A stretch of DNA of 64,000 nucleotides from Trichloromonas sp034006665. GTDB lineage: Bacteria > Desulfobacterota > Desulfuromonadia > Desulfuromonadales > Trichloromonadaceae. Positions within the stretch are counted from its first letter, which is position 1, and the number at the start of each line of letters is the position of its first letter. The DNA lies in NCBI RefSeq assembly GCF_034006665.1, contig NZ_JAVESI010000013.1, positions 1 to 64,000 on the forward strand, in the 5' to 3' direction. Of this stretch, positions 18,901 through 27,151 are shown in pieces. The position numbers and the translations under genes are program-made. Below the pieces are notes generated by a model that worked only from the letters and a program-made list of their open reading frames with translations, was not told where the DNA came from and ran no database searches.

Positions 18901-20012
18901 GCGGCGGTGAGCAGATGGCCGATGTTGGATTTTACCGAGCCGAGCACGCACTGCCCGCGCTGCCAGCCGCTCTCCCCCCAGAGGGTGCGCAGGCTTGTGA
19001 ACTCCACCGCATCCCCGACCGGAGTACCGGTGGCGTGGCACTCGATCAGATCGACATCGCTCGGATTCCAGCCCGCCTGCTGGTAAGCGGCCCGCATTGC
19101 CCGCAGCTGACCTTCCGAGGCGGGGGCGAGGAGGCTGCCGCCGAGATCGTTGGAAAGGCCGATGCCCCGGATCACCCCGAGGATGCGGTCGCCGTCGCGC
19201 AGGGCATCCTCAGTGCGCTTGAGCAGAAAGATACCGCAGCCTTCGCCGACGACGAGACCGTCCCCCCGGGCATCGAAGGGGGAGCAGGTGCCGGTGGGGG
19301 AGACGGCGCGCAACTGGGAAAAGCCCATCTGGGTGTAGAGAGAATCGGGACGGGAGAGCCCGCCGCCGAGCATGGCGTCGGCGCGGCCGGAGAGAAGTTC
19401 TTCCATTGCCAGGTAAATGGCGTAGAGAGAGGAAGCGCAGGCGGCGTCGAGGGTGAAGCTGGGGCCGCCGAGACCAAGAGCGCGGGCCAGCAGTCCGGCC
19501 GGAAGCCCGGCGACCCGGTGATTGACGGCGGCGACGGCGGGCGGGCCGACGCGACTCTCCCCGAGCAGCCGCTCCTCAAAGGTGCGGCCGAGCCAGTCGC
19601 GGGCCAGGGCCGAGGCCGATTCGCTGGGCAGGGCGAGGTTGCCGATAATAACCCCGACCCGGGAGCGGTCGAGGTTGGCGGTCGCGGCGCCGGTGAAGGC
19701 GCGATGCCCGGCGCGCAACAGCAGGTGAAAGAGGGGGTCGAGTCCGGCGGCGAAGGCGGGATCGATGGCGAGCTCGGGGGGAAGCTCGCCGAGCTCGTCG
19801 GCGATGTAGCAGCCCTTGACCGAGGCGACCTTGTCCGGGGTGCCGATACGGGGGTCGTGAACCTCCTCCGGTTCCAGTAGCCAGCGCCCTTTCGGCGGGC
19901 GGCGAGAGCTGTTGACTCCCTGGGCGATATTGTTCCAGAAGGCTTCGAGGGTCGGGGCGTCGGGAAAGATCCCGCCGAGGCCGACGATCGCCACCGATTT
20001 TCCGTGTTTCAT
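12999..20012 (-). CDS. PfaC-like synthase: KS-CLF-AT-(double-hotdog DH)x2
   Basis: 2337 residues. Order: KS (about 5-460, Cys192 in DAACASS, HATGTPVGD, KSNIGHL); a second KS acting as chain-length factor (about 490-930; the Cys position is Glu668 in GEENSG, while the His motifs remain); an acyltransferase (about 1080-1410, Ser1141 in GYSLGES) of PfaB type; a Pro/Ala linker; then two FabA-like double-hotdog dehydratases, with His1840 (HFVDDRVMPG) and His2237 (HFYQDPVCPG). In Shewanella the AT is a separate gene, pfaB; in myxobacterial Pfa3 it is fused as here, but an extra C-terminal acyltransferase seen there is absent. The ATG is 2 bp after the pfaA stop. It supplies chain-length control and double-bond placement for the lipid synthase. 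Confidence 0.9.
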   Translation of the reverse strand: MKHGKSVAIVGLGGIFPDAPTLEAFWNNIAQGVNSSRRPPKGRWLLEPEEVHDPRIGTPDKVASVKGCYIADELGELPPELAIDPAFAAGLDPLFHLLLRAGHRAFTGAATANLDRSRVGVIIGNLALPSESASALARDWLGRTFEERLLGESRVGPPAVAAVNHRVAGLPAGLLARALGLGGPSFTLDAACASSLYAIYLAMEELLSGRADAMLGGGLSRPDSLYTQMGFSQLRAVSPTGTCSPFDARGDGLVVGEGCGIFLLKRTEDALRDGDRILGVIRGIGLSNDLGGSLLAPASEGQLRAMRAAYQQAGWNPSDVDLIECHATGTPVGDAVEFTSLRTLWGESGWQRGQCVLGSVKSNIGHLLTAAGAAALSKILLALQAETLPPTANFRSPAKGIDLDRSPFRILAEGQPWRPRKPGTPRRAAVSAFGFGGINAHLLIEEWLPPQPSKSRVAFPPSFQRASQPIAIVGMGTHFGPWEDLVAFQRRAFGADDTLATPPSRWWGTEESRWLEKSGIDAAALRGHFVPSVAAAPGEFRIPPRELEEMLPRQLLMLQVADQALRDAQLKGEDLLFTGVFIGAGLDLNASGFSFRWEIPRLARRWAEKLGRTLDDSALSDWIAELREAAGPPLTANRVMGGLGNIVASRIAKEFRVGGPSFTLSGEENSGLRALEVAVHALRRGIINRALVGAVDLHGDPRAVLGRHGEQPYSPSGRCRPFQLEADGTLIGEGAAALVLKRLEDAQRDGDRIYAVIQGIGTATGGAAESFHPDRHALDLALRRTFQESRLKPAAVDYLETHGSGDPHEDALEGAALAEFLDSGGDDHPCWIGAVKAEIGHAGHAAGLASLVRAALALHHQILPPLRFSRIEGTPWAQRNRPYRLASAAHYWLRDRAEGPRRALVSGLGADGTFSAVLLEGCEGKGKTRTPALPNPLGPLREGLFALTGDSAATVLGKLEELRKLVTNKADATMADLARTWHKQFPVERSRGRCLSLVTGNRDELTALLDQARSWLTEFPEKRLDGNDRTPRGLRDRIFYNPAPLAADGKIAFIFPGSGNHFAGMGRDLSARWPEVYRRQDTSSQYLRRQYLPQHFWGESLDETIHENHNALVIAQVALGTAVSDLVRGFGVEPQLVSGYSLGESAGFFSFSVWKDRDSMARRLRESTLFTEDLAGSCQAARRTWKLPPEEEVDWTLGLVAAPAEEVRQALAGEERVYLLIVNTYEECVIGGRRIDLERVVKRLGATFIPLRGVTTVHCPVADQVAHRYRELHRFPTTPPEGLRFYSCALGRSYPLDENSVADAILGQALATVDYPRVVEQLYADGARIFLEMGPGNSCTRMIGRILKNRPHFVRAACYPGADAVALILRLLAQCLAEGLPVDIAALYPETLAAKVAKAETSLIATQIGGAPFTPPQPPNAAPQRPKRAPTPTPAPPAAKQPVATMSAKPPTPKPPLIEAANPSSAATVKTAPSATAAAVEHPLITPLERLTAAGAEGHAAYLSFANGLRRALTENLNWQMELLARGGHGGEFPAADLFAAVSVPPPAAPARPARFNREMCMEAAIGSIAKMLGPDFAEADDFPTRVRLPNEPLMLVDRIVEVEGVPRSMSHGRVVTEHDVTADRWYLDGGRIPTCIAVEAGQADLWLSGYLGIDFITRGLAVYRLLDAVVTFHRSLPVPGEIIRYDIHIERFFRQDQTYLFRFNFEATVDGEPLLTMKNGCAGFFTVDELEAGKGIVHTKLDLRPQAGKLPADWRELVPMAKEAYNETQVDAIYAGDLAGAFGPCFADLDLGRPHTLPGGLLKLVDRVIELDPKGGRYGLGQIRAEMDIRPDAWFLTCHFVDDRVMPGTLMYECCMHTLRIYLLRMGWIGAAGTTWCEPVPGIASGLKCRGQVIETTKVVTYQVSIKELGYGPEPFAIVDALMFADGKAIVEIPNMSVRLAGLTREQVEGLWRKRNTAVGVLQKSVLKDSPRQVAGKRPALYDYEKILAFSTGNPSEAFGEPYRIFDRERRIARLPRPPFQFLDRIVAIDGEPWKLVPGVTIEAEYDVPPDAWYFAAGRQPEMPFAILLETGLQPCGWLAAYLGSALTSNSDLRFRNLDGNAVQHRPVTPQSGTLTTHVKITRISSSGGMIIQSYDFEIRDAQGPVYTGDTVFGFFSAASLAQQVGVRDARPYQPSVEETARGEAFPYPTGAPFPDTQLRMVDDIEIFVADGGPQGLGFIRGTKRVDPGEWFFQAHFYQDPVCPGSLGLESFLQLLKVVAVKRWGGSVATRLETVVTGMRHQWNYRGQIIPDNHQVTIEASVTAVDDDRHLLTADGYLTVDGKVIYRMKDFSLRWS

Positions 20013-20014
20013 GC

Positions 20015-23000
20015 TCAGGCGGCTCCCTGCAGTTTGTTCCGCTGGAAGCTCTGGTTCAGCGAGGCGTCGATGACGCACTCATAATCCTCGATGCGGGCGA
20101 TGAGCCGGCCGTCGGCGGGGTCGACGAATTCCATGTCGGCCGCCGCCCCGCTCGGGCTCTGGCGGCTGACCTGTATGCGGATTTCACAGCCCGCCTCGGG
20201 GAAGCGCTCAACGTACTGGCGGTAACGGCCGGCGAAGACCGGCAGGGAACCGGCGGCGTAGCGCTCGAAACTCCAGAGGATCATCAGCTGGAAGGCGCAG
20301 TCGAGAACCAAAGGATCGGTGAGCCAAGAGCTGCGCAGGGGCTGGGCGATCCAGCTGCTGGGGGCGGGGGCGCTTTTGGCTCGGGCGCTGATGCCCGCTT
20401 CCGAGCAGCCGAGAATAGCGCTTAGCCCCTGGAAGTCGGCGCCGTGGAAGAGGCGCTCCGGCCGGTAGATTTCCCCGATCGGTCGGGAGTAGGATTCCAG
20501 TTCCGGTGGTGCGGACGCCGGTCGGGCATCGGGCAGGCGGTTGGCCAGCACCACCCTGGCGCGGGCATGGACTTGGGGTCGTCCGGAATCGACGCGTCCG
20601 GAAAGCTCCACCGGCACCACGTGGAACCCGTCGCTCTTGAAGGCTTTGCCGGTGAGTACCTGCAGGGAGCGCAGATCCTCGGGGCCGAGGGTCACCCCCT
20701 TCATGACCCGCAGGTCGTTGAAACCGTGAAAGCGCAGGCCGGGGTTGTTGTGAATCGCTCCCTGGGCCAGCCATTCGACCATCATTGCCATGGGCAGTAC
20801 CGCCTTTTTATCCATGACGTGAGACAGGAGGAAAGGATACTGGGCCACGCTCAAATCGAGATCAAAGGCTTTGGAGATGTGGATATTTTCCGGCGGGGCC
20901 GGCGGCGCCTCGGGCACGGCGGCTTCCCGGGAACCGAGGATGACCAGTTCCACCGGGCCGCCCGGCGGCGTCGCCAGTTCCCTGAGCAGGTAGTCGGCGC
21001 CCGCTTGCAGGCCGATGACTTCGACCCCTTCCTGGGCGAAGAGTTTTTTCAGCCCCGGCGTCACCATGCCGCCGTCCCAGGGTCCCCAATTGAGGGAAAG
21101 TACCCGGCAGTGGGGGTGCAGCTGCGCCTGCTGCTGGGCGATCTTGTTGAGCACCTCGTTGGCGACGGCGTAGTCGACCTGGCCGGTACGGCCGAAGCGT
21201 CCAGTGGACGAGGAGAAGAACACCAGAAAGCGCGGTTCGTCGTCGCCGACGGCGGCAAGAAGAGCGCGGAGTCCGGCGACCTTGGTGGCGTAGACCTGTT
21301 CGAACTGCTCCAGGGTCTTGTCGGCGATGCGCCGGTCGGCGAGAACCCCGGCGCCATGAATCAGCCCCCGTACCGCTCCGTGCTCGGCCCGCACCTTGCC
21401 CACGACCTCGGCCAGCGCCCGCTCGTCACGCAGATCGACGGCGCGGTAGAGAACCCGGCCTCCCGCTTCTTCAATACGGCGCAGGTTGGTGCGGATTTCC
21501 CGGCTGTGAAGCAGACTCTGGTAGCGCGTTTCCAGATCCATCGGTTTCATGGGGGACTTCGCATGCTTGAGCAGGGCCTGCTTGATTTCCGTCTCTTCCC
21601 GCAGTTCCCGCAGCCATTCCGGTTCCGCTTCCGGCGCCGGTGTGCGGCCGAGAAGAAGCAGGGTAGGCCGGGCGGCGCGGGCCAGGGCGATGGCCACCTC
21701 GGCGGTCACTCCTCGGGCACCGCCGCTGACGACCACCAGGTCGCCGGGGGAGAGGGGCAATTCGCCGGTTTCTCCGGAAAGAGGCGTGGTGGTCAGTTTC
21801 AGGGTATGCAGGCCGGTTGCGGCGAGACCGACTTCCAGCGGCCCGTCGCGGAGGATTTCCTCACTCAGGGCGGCGGCCAGTTCCTCCGGCGAGTTCCAGT
21901 CATCGGCCAGGTCGATGGCCTTGCAATGGACCTTCGGCCATTCGTGGGCGGCGGTTTTGCTCAAGCCGGCCAGACCGCCGGAAAGGGGGTCGGTGGGCAT
22001 GGCGCCGGGCAGGAGCCCGAAGCTGCCGTTCAGCCGGGAAACCGTTACCAGAATCGCGTCCCCGCGTTCGGCGACACGGTTCAGCCCGGTTCCGGCAATC
22101 TGCATGAGGCGGAAGGCGCACGCCAAGTCGCGGTCTTTACAACCGGCGGCGGGTGCGAGCAGGATCAGCCCCGCCAGCTCCGACGGCGCCGGAAGAAAAT
22201 CGAGTTCCTCGGGGGAAATGAGTCGGGTACGTTGTCCCTGCCCGGCAAAGTAATCCGCGAGATTTCGGGCCAGGGGAGAACCGTCGTCGCCGATCCACAG
22301 TTCCAGTTCGCCGTCGGCGAGCTTGAGGCGCGGACGCTCTGCCTTGGGATTGAGGGGCACGACCTTGAGCAGCTTCCGTTCGACGGACCCACCCGCCGCC
22401 GGGGCTTCCATGCCAACGGGGGCTCCGGCCGGGGCGCCGGAGACGCTGGCGAGGAAGTCGACGATCTGCGCCACTGTTTGCAGCGTACCGAGGTGCTCCG
22501 GTTTGATCGGCGGTGCTTCGGGGAGCTGCTCCTGCAGAGCGGAGAGGATTTCGACGCGTTTGATGGAATCGATGCCGAGATCGGCGTCGAGGGCCATGTC
22601 CAGCTCCAGCATTTCCCGGGGATAGCCGGTCTTCTCGGCGATGACGGCGAGAAGCACCTCAGCGACCCGGTTCGCATCGAGACCGACAGCGGGCGGCGCG
22701 GCGACGGCGGCCGTGGCTGCCACGACAGGCGCGGTGACAGCGAGACGGGCGACAATCTGTCCCAGGGTTTGCAAGGCGCCAAGCTCGTCGGGGCGCACCG
22801 GCGGTGCTTCGGGGAGCTGTTCTTGCAGAGCGGAGAGGATTTCGACGCGTTTGATGGAATCGATGCCGAGATCGGCGTCGAGGGCCATGTCCAGCTCCAG
22901 CATTTCCCGGGGATAGCCGGTCTTCTCGGCGATGACGGCGAGCAACACCTCGGCGACCCGGTTCGCATCGAGCCCGACGGCGGGCGGCGCGGCGACGGTG

Positions 23001-26000
23001 GCAGTGGCCGCCACAACAGGCGCGGCAACGGCGAGACGGGTAACAATCTGTCCCAGGGTCTGCAAGAAGCCAAGCTCGTCGGGGCGCACCGGCGGTGCTT
23101 CGGGGAGCTGTTCCTGGAGAGCGGAGAGGATTTCGACGCGTTTGATGGAATCGATGCCGAGATCGGCGTCGAGGGCCATGTCCAGTTCCAGCATCTCCCG
23201 GGGATAGCCGGTCTTCTCGGCGATCACCGCAAGCAGGATTTCAGCGACCCGGTTCGCATCGAGACCGACAGCGGGCGGCGCGGCGACGGCGACCGTGGCC
23301 GCCACGACAGGCGCGGCAACGGCGAGACGGGCGACAATCTGTCCCAGGGTCTGCAAGGCGCCAAGCTCGTCGGGGCGCACCGGCGGTGCTTCGGGGAGCT
23401 GTTCTTGCAGAGCGGAGAGGATTTCGACGCGTTTGATGGAATCGATGCCGAGATCGGCGTCGAGGGCCATGTCCAGCTCCAGCATTTCCCGGGGATAGCC
23501 GGTCTTCTCGGCGATCACCGCAAGCAGGACCTCAGCGACCCGGTTCGCATCGAGACTGACGGAGGGCGGCGCGGTGACGACGGCCGTGGCCGCCACGACA
23601 GGCGCGGTGACAGCGAGACGGGCGACAATCTGTCCCAGGGTCTGCAAGGCGCCAAGCTCGTCGGGGCGCACCGGCGGTGCTTCGGGGAGCTGTTCTTGCA
23701 GAGCGGAGAGGATTTCGACGCGTTTGATGGAATCGATGCCGAGATCGGCGTCGAGGGCCATGTCCAGCTCCAGCATTTCCCGGGGATAGCCGGTCTTCTC
23801 GGCGATTACCGCAAGCAGCACCTCGGCGACTCGGTTCACATCGAGACCGACGGCGGGCGGCGCGGTGACGACGGCAGTGCTGGGCGCCGGCGCGGTGCTC
23901 GCCGTGGTGACCGATAGCGGACAGGGGGACGGTGCCGGAACCGGGGACACCGAGGCTTGCGCCGTCGGTGCCGGTGCCGGGGGTATCGGCGTCGGCGTGG
24001 GAGTGACCGCAGGCGTCGGGCTGGTGCTGAAGATGCGCCGCTGCTGATCGACCAGGCTCAGAAAAGACTGCACGGCCTGCTCCTGGCCAGTGAGAAACTG
24101 CTGGTGCAGGCGGGCGGTCTGCTCCTGCAGATTCTGCAGTGCTTGCAAACTTTGTTGGGTGAGGTTCAGGGCTTCGCGCAGAGCCTCGTTCGAGGGTTGC
24201 CCGGATACCGGTGCGGCGGGGGTGACCGGGGTCGGCACGGTAGCGGTCGCAGGCGCGATGGATGGTGCGGATGCGGGCGGCGCGACAGGCGCGGGGCGTT
24301 TGACGGCGGGACGCTTCGGCGGCCGTTTGAAATGGTTGGCGCCGCTGATGGCGACGGTCAATCCGGGCTTTTTGCCGGTTTCGGTTTCCGGTTCGTCGGC
24401 GCGGTCGTCCCAAAGGCCGAGACGCAGTTCCTGGCCGAGTACCGCCAGTTGCGCCAGAGCGCGGGCAAGATCGAGCAGGGCCGAGCGCTTGCCGTTGGCG
24501 GCATCAATGGCTAGGGCCTGATGAGGGCGTTCGCCGAGAATGGTTTTGACCATGCCGGTCAGACGGGCGCCGGGACCGACTTCGAGAAAGACGCGGATGC
24601 CGGCGGCGTACATGGCTTCGATTTCTTGCACGAATTCCACCGGTTTCGCCAGCTGGTTCGCAAGCAGGGAGCGGGCGGCGTCGGCATCGGCGGGATAGGG
24701 GGTGCCGCTGGTGTTGGCATAGACCGGCGCCTGGGGGGAGCGGAAGACTACCTCTTTCAATTTCTCACCGAAGGGACCGGCGGCCTCGGCGACCAGTTCG
24801 CTGTGAAAGGCGGCGGCGACATTCAGAGCCGTGCAGCGCAAGCCCCGCCGCCCGAGGCATTCGGCGGCGCGGCTGATCTCGTCGGCGGGGCCGGAAAGAA
24901 CCCCTTGCCCGGGAGTATTTCTGTTGGCCAGAACCAGGGTTAGCTTCTCTTCTTCAAGTGCTTTCTCAATTTCCGCCAAGGGCGCCGAGACCGCCAGCAT
25001 GGAGCCTTTATCGCCACCGCCGCCGGCCATCAGTTCGCCGCGCAGGCGCGACAGGCGGTGCAGGTCGACGGGGGCAAAGACCCCGGCAGCGCAAAGAGCG
25101 GCAAGTTCGCCGTAGCTGTGCCCGGCAAAAGCTCCGGCCGTCAGGCCAAAGTCGGCGAGGACACTCCAGGCGCCGAGGCTGACTGTGCCCAGAGCCGGTT
25201 GTGCGACCTCGGTGGCGCGCAGGCGCTCATTCTGGTCTTGGCGTTCGCCGTCAGAAAATGCCGGACGGGGGTAGATCAGGTCGGAAAGCCGTCCCGTTTC
25301 GGCAGGGAAAAGCTGATCGGCTTCTTCGAGCTGTTGGAAAAAGGCGGGAAAACGCAGGGCCAGATCTTTGAGCATCCCCGGATACTGGGCCCCTTGGCCG
25401 GGGAAGAGAATCGCCGGCGGCGCCTCACCATCCCCGGAGGCAAAACAGGTGCCGTCTGGTGTCGTCCAACTCGTCCTGGCGCGGTTCTTTTCCAGTTGTG
25501 CCAATGCTTTGTCCATCTGCTCGGCCGGGTCGGTTCCCGCACGGACGAAGATCAGGGCCAATCGACACTTTTGCCGGGGATCGAAAGCTCGGCGGCTCTT
25601 TCGGGCGGCGCGGGCCAGAGCGGACCAGGAAGCGTTGGTGGGGAATGCTTTCATCGCCTGCTCCAGTCCCTGGATGTCGGCGGCGTAAAAGGCGGCAATC
25701 TGGATATCGTCGGACCAGTCGATGCCTGCTTTTTCGGGACGGTACTCTTCGAGAACGCAGTGGAAGTTGCTGCCGCCGAAGCCGAGAGCGCTCACCGCTG
25801 CACGCCGGGGATGGCCGGCGGCGGGGAGCCAAGGGCGGGTTTCGCTGTTGATATAGAAGGGGGTTTTCCCCGCGGTCAAGGCCTCCTGCGGCTTGTTGAC
25901 CTTGATCGTCGGCGGCAGCACCTTGTGATGCAGGGCCAGCGCCGCCTTGATCAGCCCCGCCGAACCGGCGGCGGCCTTGGTGTGGCCGATCTGCGACTTC

Positions 26001-27151
26001 ACCGAGCCGAGGGCGCAGGTCGGCTCTTCCGCTTCGCCGAAAACCTCGCGCAGGGCCTTGATTTCGATGGCGTCGCCAACTCTGGTGCCGGTGCCGTGGG
26101 CCTCAATCAGGCCGATGCTGGCCGGTTCGACGTCAGCATTTTCATAGGCTCGGCGCAGGGCTTTCTGCTGGCCTCCGGGGCTCGGTTCATAAATGGCGCT
26201 TCCTTTGCCGTCGCTGGAGGTGCCGATTCCCTTGACCACCGCGTAGATCTTGTCGCCGTCCCGCTCGGCATCGGTCAGGCGCTTCAGAACCAGGATGCCG
26301 AGCCCCTCGCCGAGGGTGGTGCCGTCGCTTTCGGCATCGAAGGGGCGGGCGTGGCCGCTGGGGGAGAGGGCCGGGGTTTTGCTGAAACAGGTGTACATGA
26401 AGATGTCGGTGAAGGTGTCGATGCCGCCGGTAACGACCATGTCCGACTGGCCGGTGGCCAGTTCCAGGGCCGCCAGGTTGAGGGCGGAAAGGGAGCTGCC
26501 GCAGGCGGCGTCGCAGACGCAGTTGGTGCCGCCAAGGTTATAATGTTTGCTGATGCGGCCGGCGACGACGTTGCCGAGCAGACCGGGGAAGGAGTTCTCT
26601 TGCCAAGGGACGTAGGCGTCGCCGATGCGCTGTACCGCATCCTCGATGGCGGCATCGTCGATTCCCGCTTCCTTCATGGCCGAGCGCCAGATGGGATAGC
26701 CGAGACGGGCACCCAGGGGAATGACCAGCTCCAGGGCACCGGTGACGCCGAGGATGACGCTGACCTTTTCCCGATCGAATTCCCGCTCCGGCCCGTAACC
26801 GGCATCCTTCAGGGCCTGGCCGACGGCCACTAAGCCGAGCAGTTGCGAGGTGTCGATGGCTTCCAGGGCGTTGGGCAGAATGCCGTATTCCATGGGATTG
26901 AAGGGAACAGGATCGAGAAAACCGCCGAGTTTGGCGTAGACCTTGTCCGGCGCTTTGGGGTTCGGGTCGAAGTAATCCGCCGCCCGCCAATGGCTTTCCG
27001 GTACCTCGCGGATGGCATCCACCCCGTTCTTGATGTTGGACCAGTAGGCTTCGACGCTATCGGCCTTGGGGAAGAGGCAACTGAGTCCGACAATGGCCAG
27101 GGGGGGGAAGGGGGCGGTATGGATATTCTGTTCGGCGCAATCGGTTTTCAA
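20015..27151 (-). CDS. pfaA: PfaA-type polyunsaturated/secondary-lipid synthase: KS-AT-5xACP-KR-DH
   Basis: 2378 residues. KS at about 10-450 (Cys217 in DAACGSS, EAHGTGTRVGD, KSQIGHT); malonyl-type AT (about 560-860, Ser679 in GHSYGE); Pro-rich linker; five ACPs with phosphopantetheine serines at 1141, 1238, 1335, 1432 and 1529 (LGIDSIKRVEIL); ketoreductase (GGARGVTAE, Tyr1994 in QVDYAVANE); and a C-terminal PS-DH-like domain (His2111 in SHVMDKKAVLP, Gly of the HX3GX4P motif replaced by Lys). I choose TTG at 27151: AAGGAG lies 8 bp upstream and TTGA overlaps the pfaD stop. An ATG at 27199 would overlap pfaD by 52 bp. The ACPs need a phosphopantetheinyl transferase not found in the window. Confidence 0.93.
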   Translation of the reverse strand: MKTDCAEQNIHTAPFPPLAIVGLSCLFPKADSVEAYWSNIKNGVDAIREVPESHWRAADYFDPNPKAPDKVYAKLGGFLDPVPFNPMEYGILPNALEAIDTSQLLGLVAVGQALKDAGYGPEREFDREKVSVILGVTGALELVIPLGARLGYPIWRSAMKEAGIDDAAIEDAVQRIGDAYVPWQENSFPGLLGNVVAGRISKHYNLGGTNCVCDAACGSSLSALNLAALELATGQSDMVVTGGIDTFTDIFMYTCFSKTPALSPSGHARPFDAESDGTTLGEGLGILVLKRLTDAERDGDKIYAVVKGIGTSSDGKGSAIYEPSPGGQQKALRRAYENADVEPASIGLIEAHGTGTRVGDAIEIKALREVFGEAEEPTCALGSVKSQIGHTKAAAGSAGLIKAALALHHKVLPPTIKVNKPQEALTAGKTPFYINSETRPWLPAAGHPRRAAVSALGFGGSNFHCVLEEYRPEKAGIDWSDDIQIAAFYAADIQGLEQAMKAFPTNASWSALARAARKSRRAFDPRQKCRLALIFVRAGTDPAEQMDKALAQLEKNRARTSWTTPDGTCFASGDGEAPPAILFPGQGAQYPGMLKDLALRFPAFFQQLEEADQLFPAETGRLSDLIYPRPAFSDGERQDQNERLRATEVAQPALGTVSLGAWSVLADFGLTAGAFAGHSYGELAALCAAGVFAPVDLHRLSRLRGELMAGGGGDKGSMLAVSAPLAEIEKALEEEKLTLVLANRNTPGQGVLSGPADEISRAAECLGRRGLRCTALNVAAAFHSELVAEAAGPFGEKLKEVVFRSPQAPVYANTSGTPYPADADAARSLLANQLAKPVEFVQEIEAMYAAGIRVFLEVGPGARLTGMVKTILGERPHQALAIDAANGKRSALLDLARALAQLAVLGQELRLGLWDDRADEPETETGKKPGLTVAISGANHFKRPPKRPAVKRPAPVAPPASAPSIAPATATVPTPVTPAAPVSGQPSNEALREALNLTQQSLQALQNLQEQTARLHQQFLTGQEQAVQSFLSLVDQQRRIFSTSPTPAVTPTPTPIPPAPAPTAQASVSPVPAPSPCPLSVTTASTAPAPSTAVVTAPPAVGLDVNRVAEVLLAVIAEKTGYPREMLELDMALDADLGIDSIKRVEILSALQEQLPEAPPVRPDELGALQTLGQIVARLAVTAPVVAATAVVTAPPSVSLDANRVAEVLLAVIAEKTGYPREMLELDMALDADLGIDSIKRVEILSALQEQLPEAPPVRPDELGALQTLGQIVARLAVAAPVVAATVAVAAPPAVGLDANRVAEILLAVIAEKTGYPREMLELDMALDADLGIDSIKRVEILSALQEQLPEAPPVRPDELGFLQTLGQIVTRLAVAAPVVAATATVAAPPAVGLDANRVAEVLLAVIAEKTGYPREMLELDMALDADLGIDSIKRVEILSALQEQLPEAPPVRPDELGALQTLGQIVARLAVTAPVVAATAAVAAPPAVGLDANRVAEVLLAVIAEKTGYPREMLELDMALDADLGIDSIKRVEILSALQEQLPEAPPIKPEHLGTLQTVAQIVDFLASVSGAPAGAPVGMEAPAAGGSVERKLLKVVPLNPKAERPRLKLADGELELWIGDDGSPLARNLADYFAGQGQRTRLISPEELDFLPAPSELAGLILLAPAAGCKDRDLACAFRLMQIAGTGLNRVAERGDAILVTVSRLNGSFGLLPGAMPTDPLSGGLAGLSKTAAHEWPKVHCKAIDLADDWNSPEELAAALSEEILRDGPLEVGLAATGLHTLKLTTTPLSGETGELPLSPGDLVVVSGGARGVTAEVAIALARAARPTLLLLGRTPAPEAEPEWLRELREETEIKQALLKHAKSPMKPMDLETRYQSLLHSREIRTNLRRIEEAGGRVLYRAVDLRDERALAEVVGKVRAEHGAVRGLIHGAGVLADRRIADKTLEQFEQVYATKVAGLRALLAAVGDDEPRFLVFFSSSTGRFGRTGQVDYAVANEVLNKIAQQQAQLHPHCRVLSLNWGPWDGGMVTPGLKKLFAQEGVEVIGLQAGADYLLRELATPPGGPVELVILGSREAAVPEAPPAPPENIHISKAFDLDLSVAQYPFLLSHVMDKKAVLPMAMMVEWLAQGAIHNNPGLRFHGFNDLRVMKGVTLGPEDLRSLQVLTGKAFKSDGFHVVPVELSGRVDSGRPQVHARARVVLANRLPDARPASAPPELESYSRPIGEIYRPERLFHGADFQGLSAILGCSEAGISARAKSAPAPSSWIAQPLRSSWLTDPLVLDCAFQLMILWSFERYAAGSLPVFAGRYRQYVERFPEAGCEIRIQVSRQSPSGAAADMEFVDPADGRLIARIEDYECVIDASLNQSFQRNKLQGAA
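22455..23880 (-). repeat. Five tandem 291-bp ACP-coding repeats within pfaA
   Basis: The Ser codons recur at 22565, 22856, 23147, 23438 and 23729, exactly 291 bp apart (97 residues). The core (ELDMALDADLGIDSIKRVEI) is identical in protein and nearly identical in DNA in all five units, and the linker AAPPAVGLDANRVAEV is repeated too. Only the unit nearest 22455 (the last ACP) diverges after LPEAPP. This implies recent duplication or gene conversion. Confidence 0.95.

Noticed and set aside
17589..19880. Long plus-strand open frame antisense to the pfaC-like gene
   Set aside because: It has Gly/Ala/Glu-rich sequence with no motif; the opposite strand holds clear KS and CLF motifs.
22455..23880. 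Regular repeats that could suggest a CRISPR array or satellite
   Set aside because: The 291-bp units are in frame and encode ACP domains with the phosphopantetheine serine; there are no short repeats with unique spacers.
20444..23917. Very long open frame on the plus strand, antisense to pfaA
   Set aside because: It lies wholly over the KR, ACP and DH coding of pfaA, has no domain pattern, and exists because GC-rich codons leave few antisense stops.
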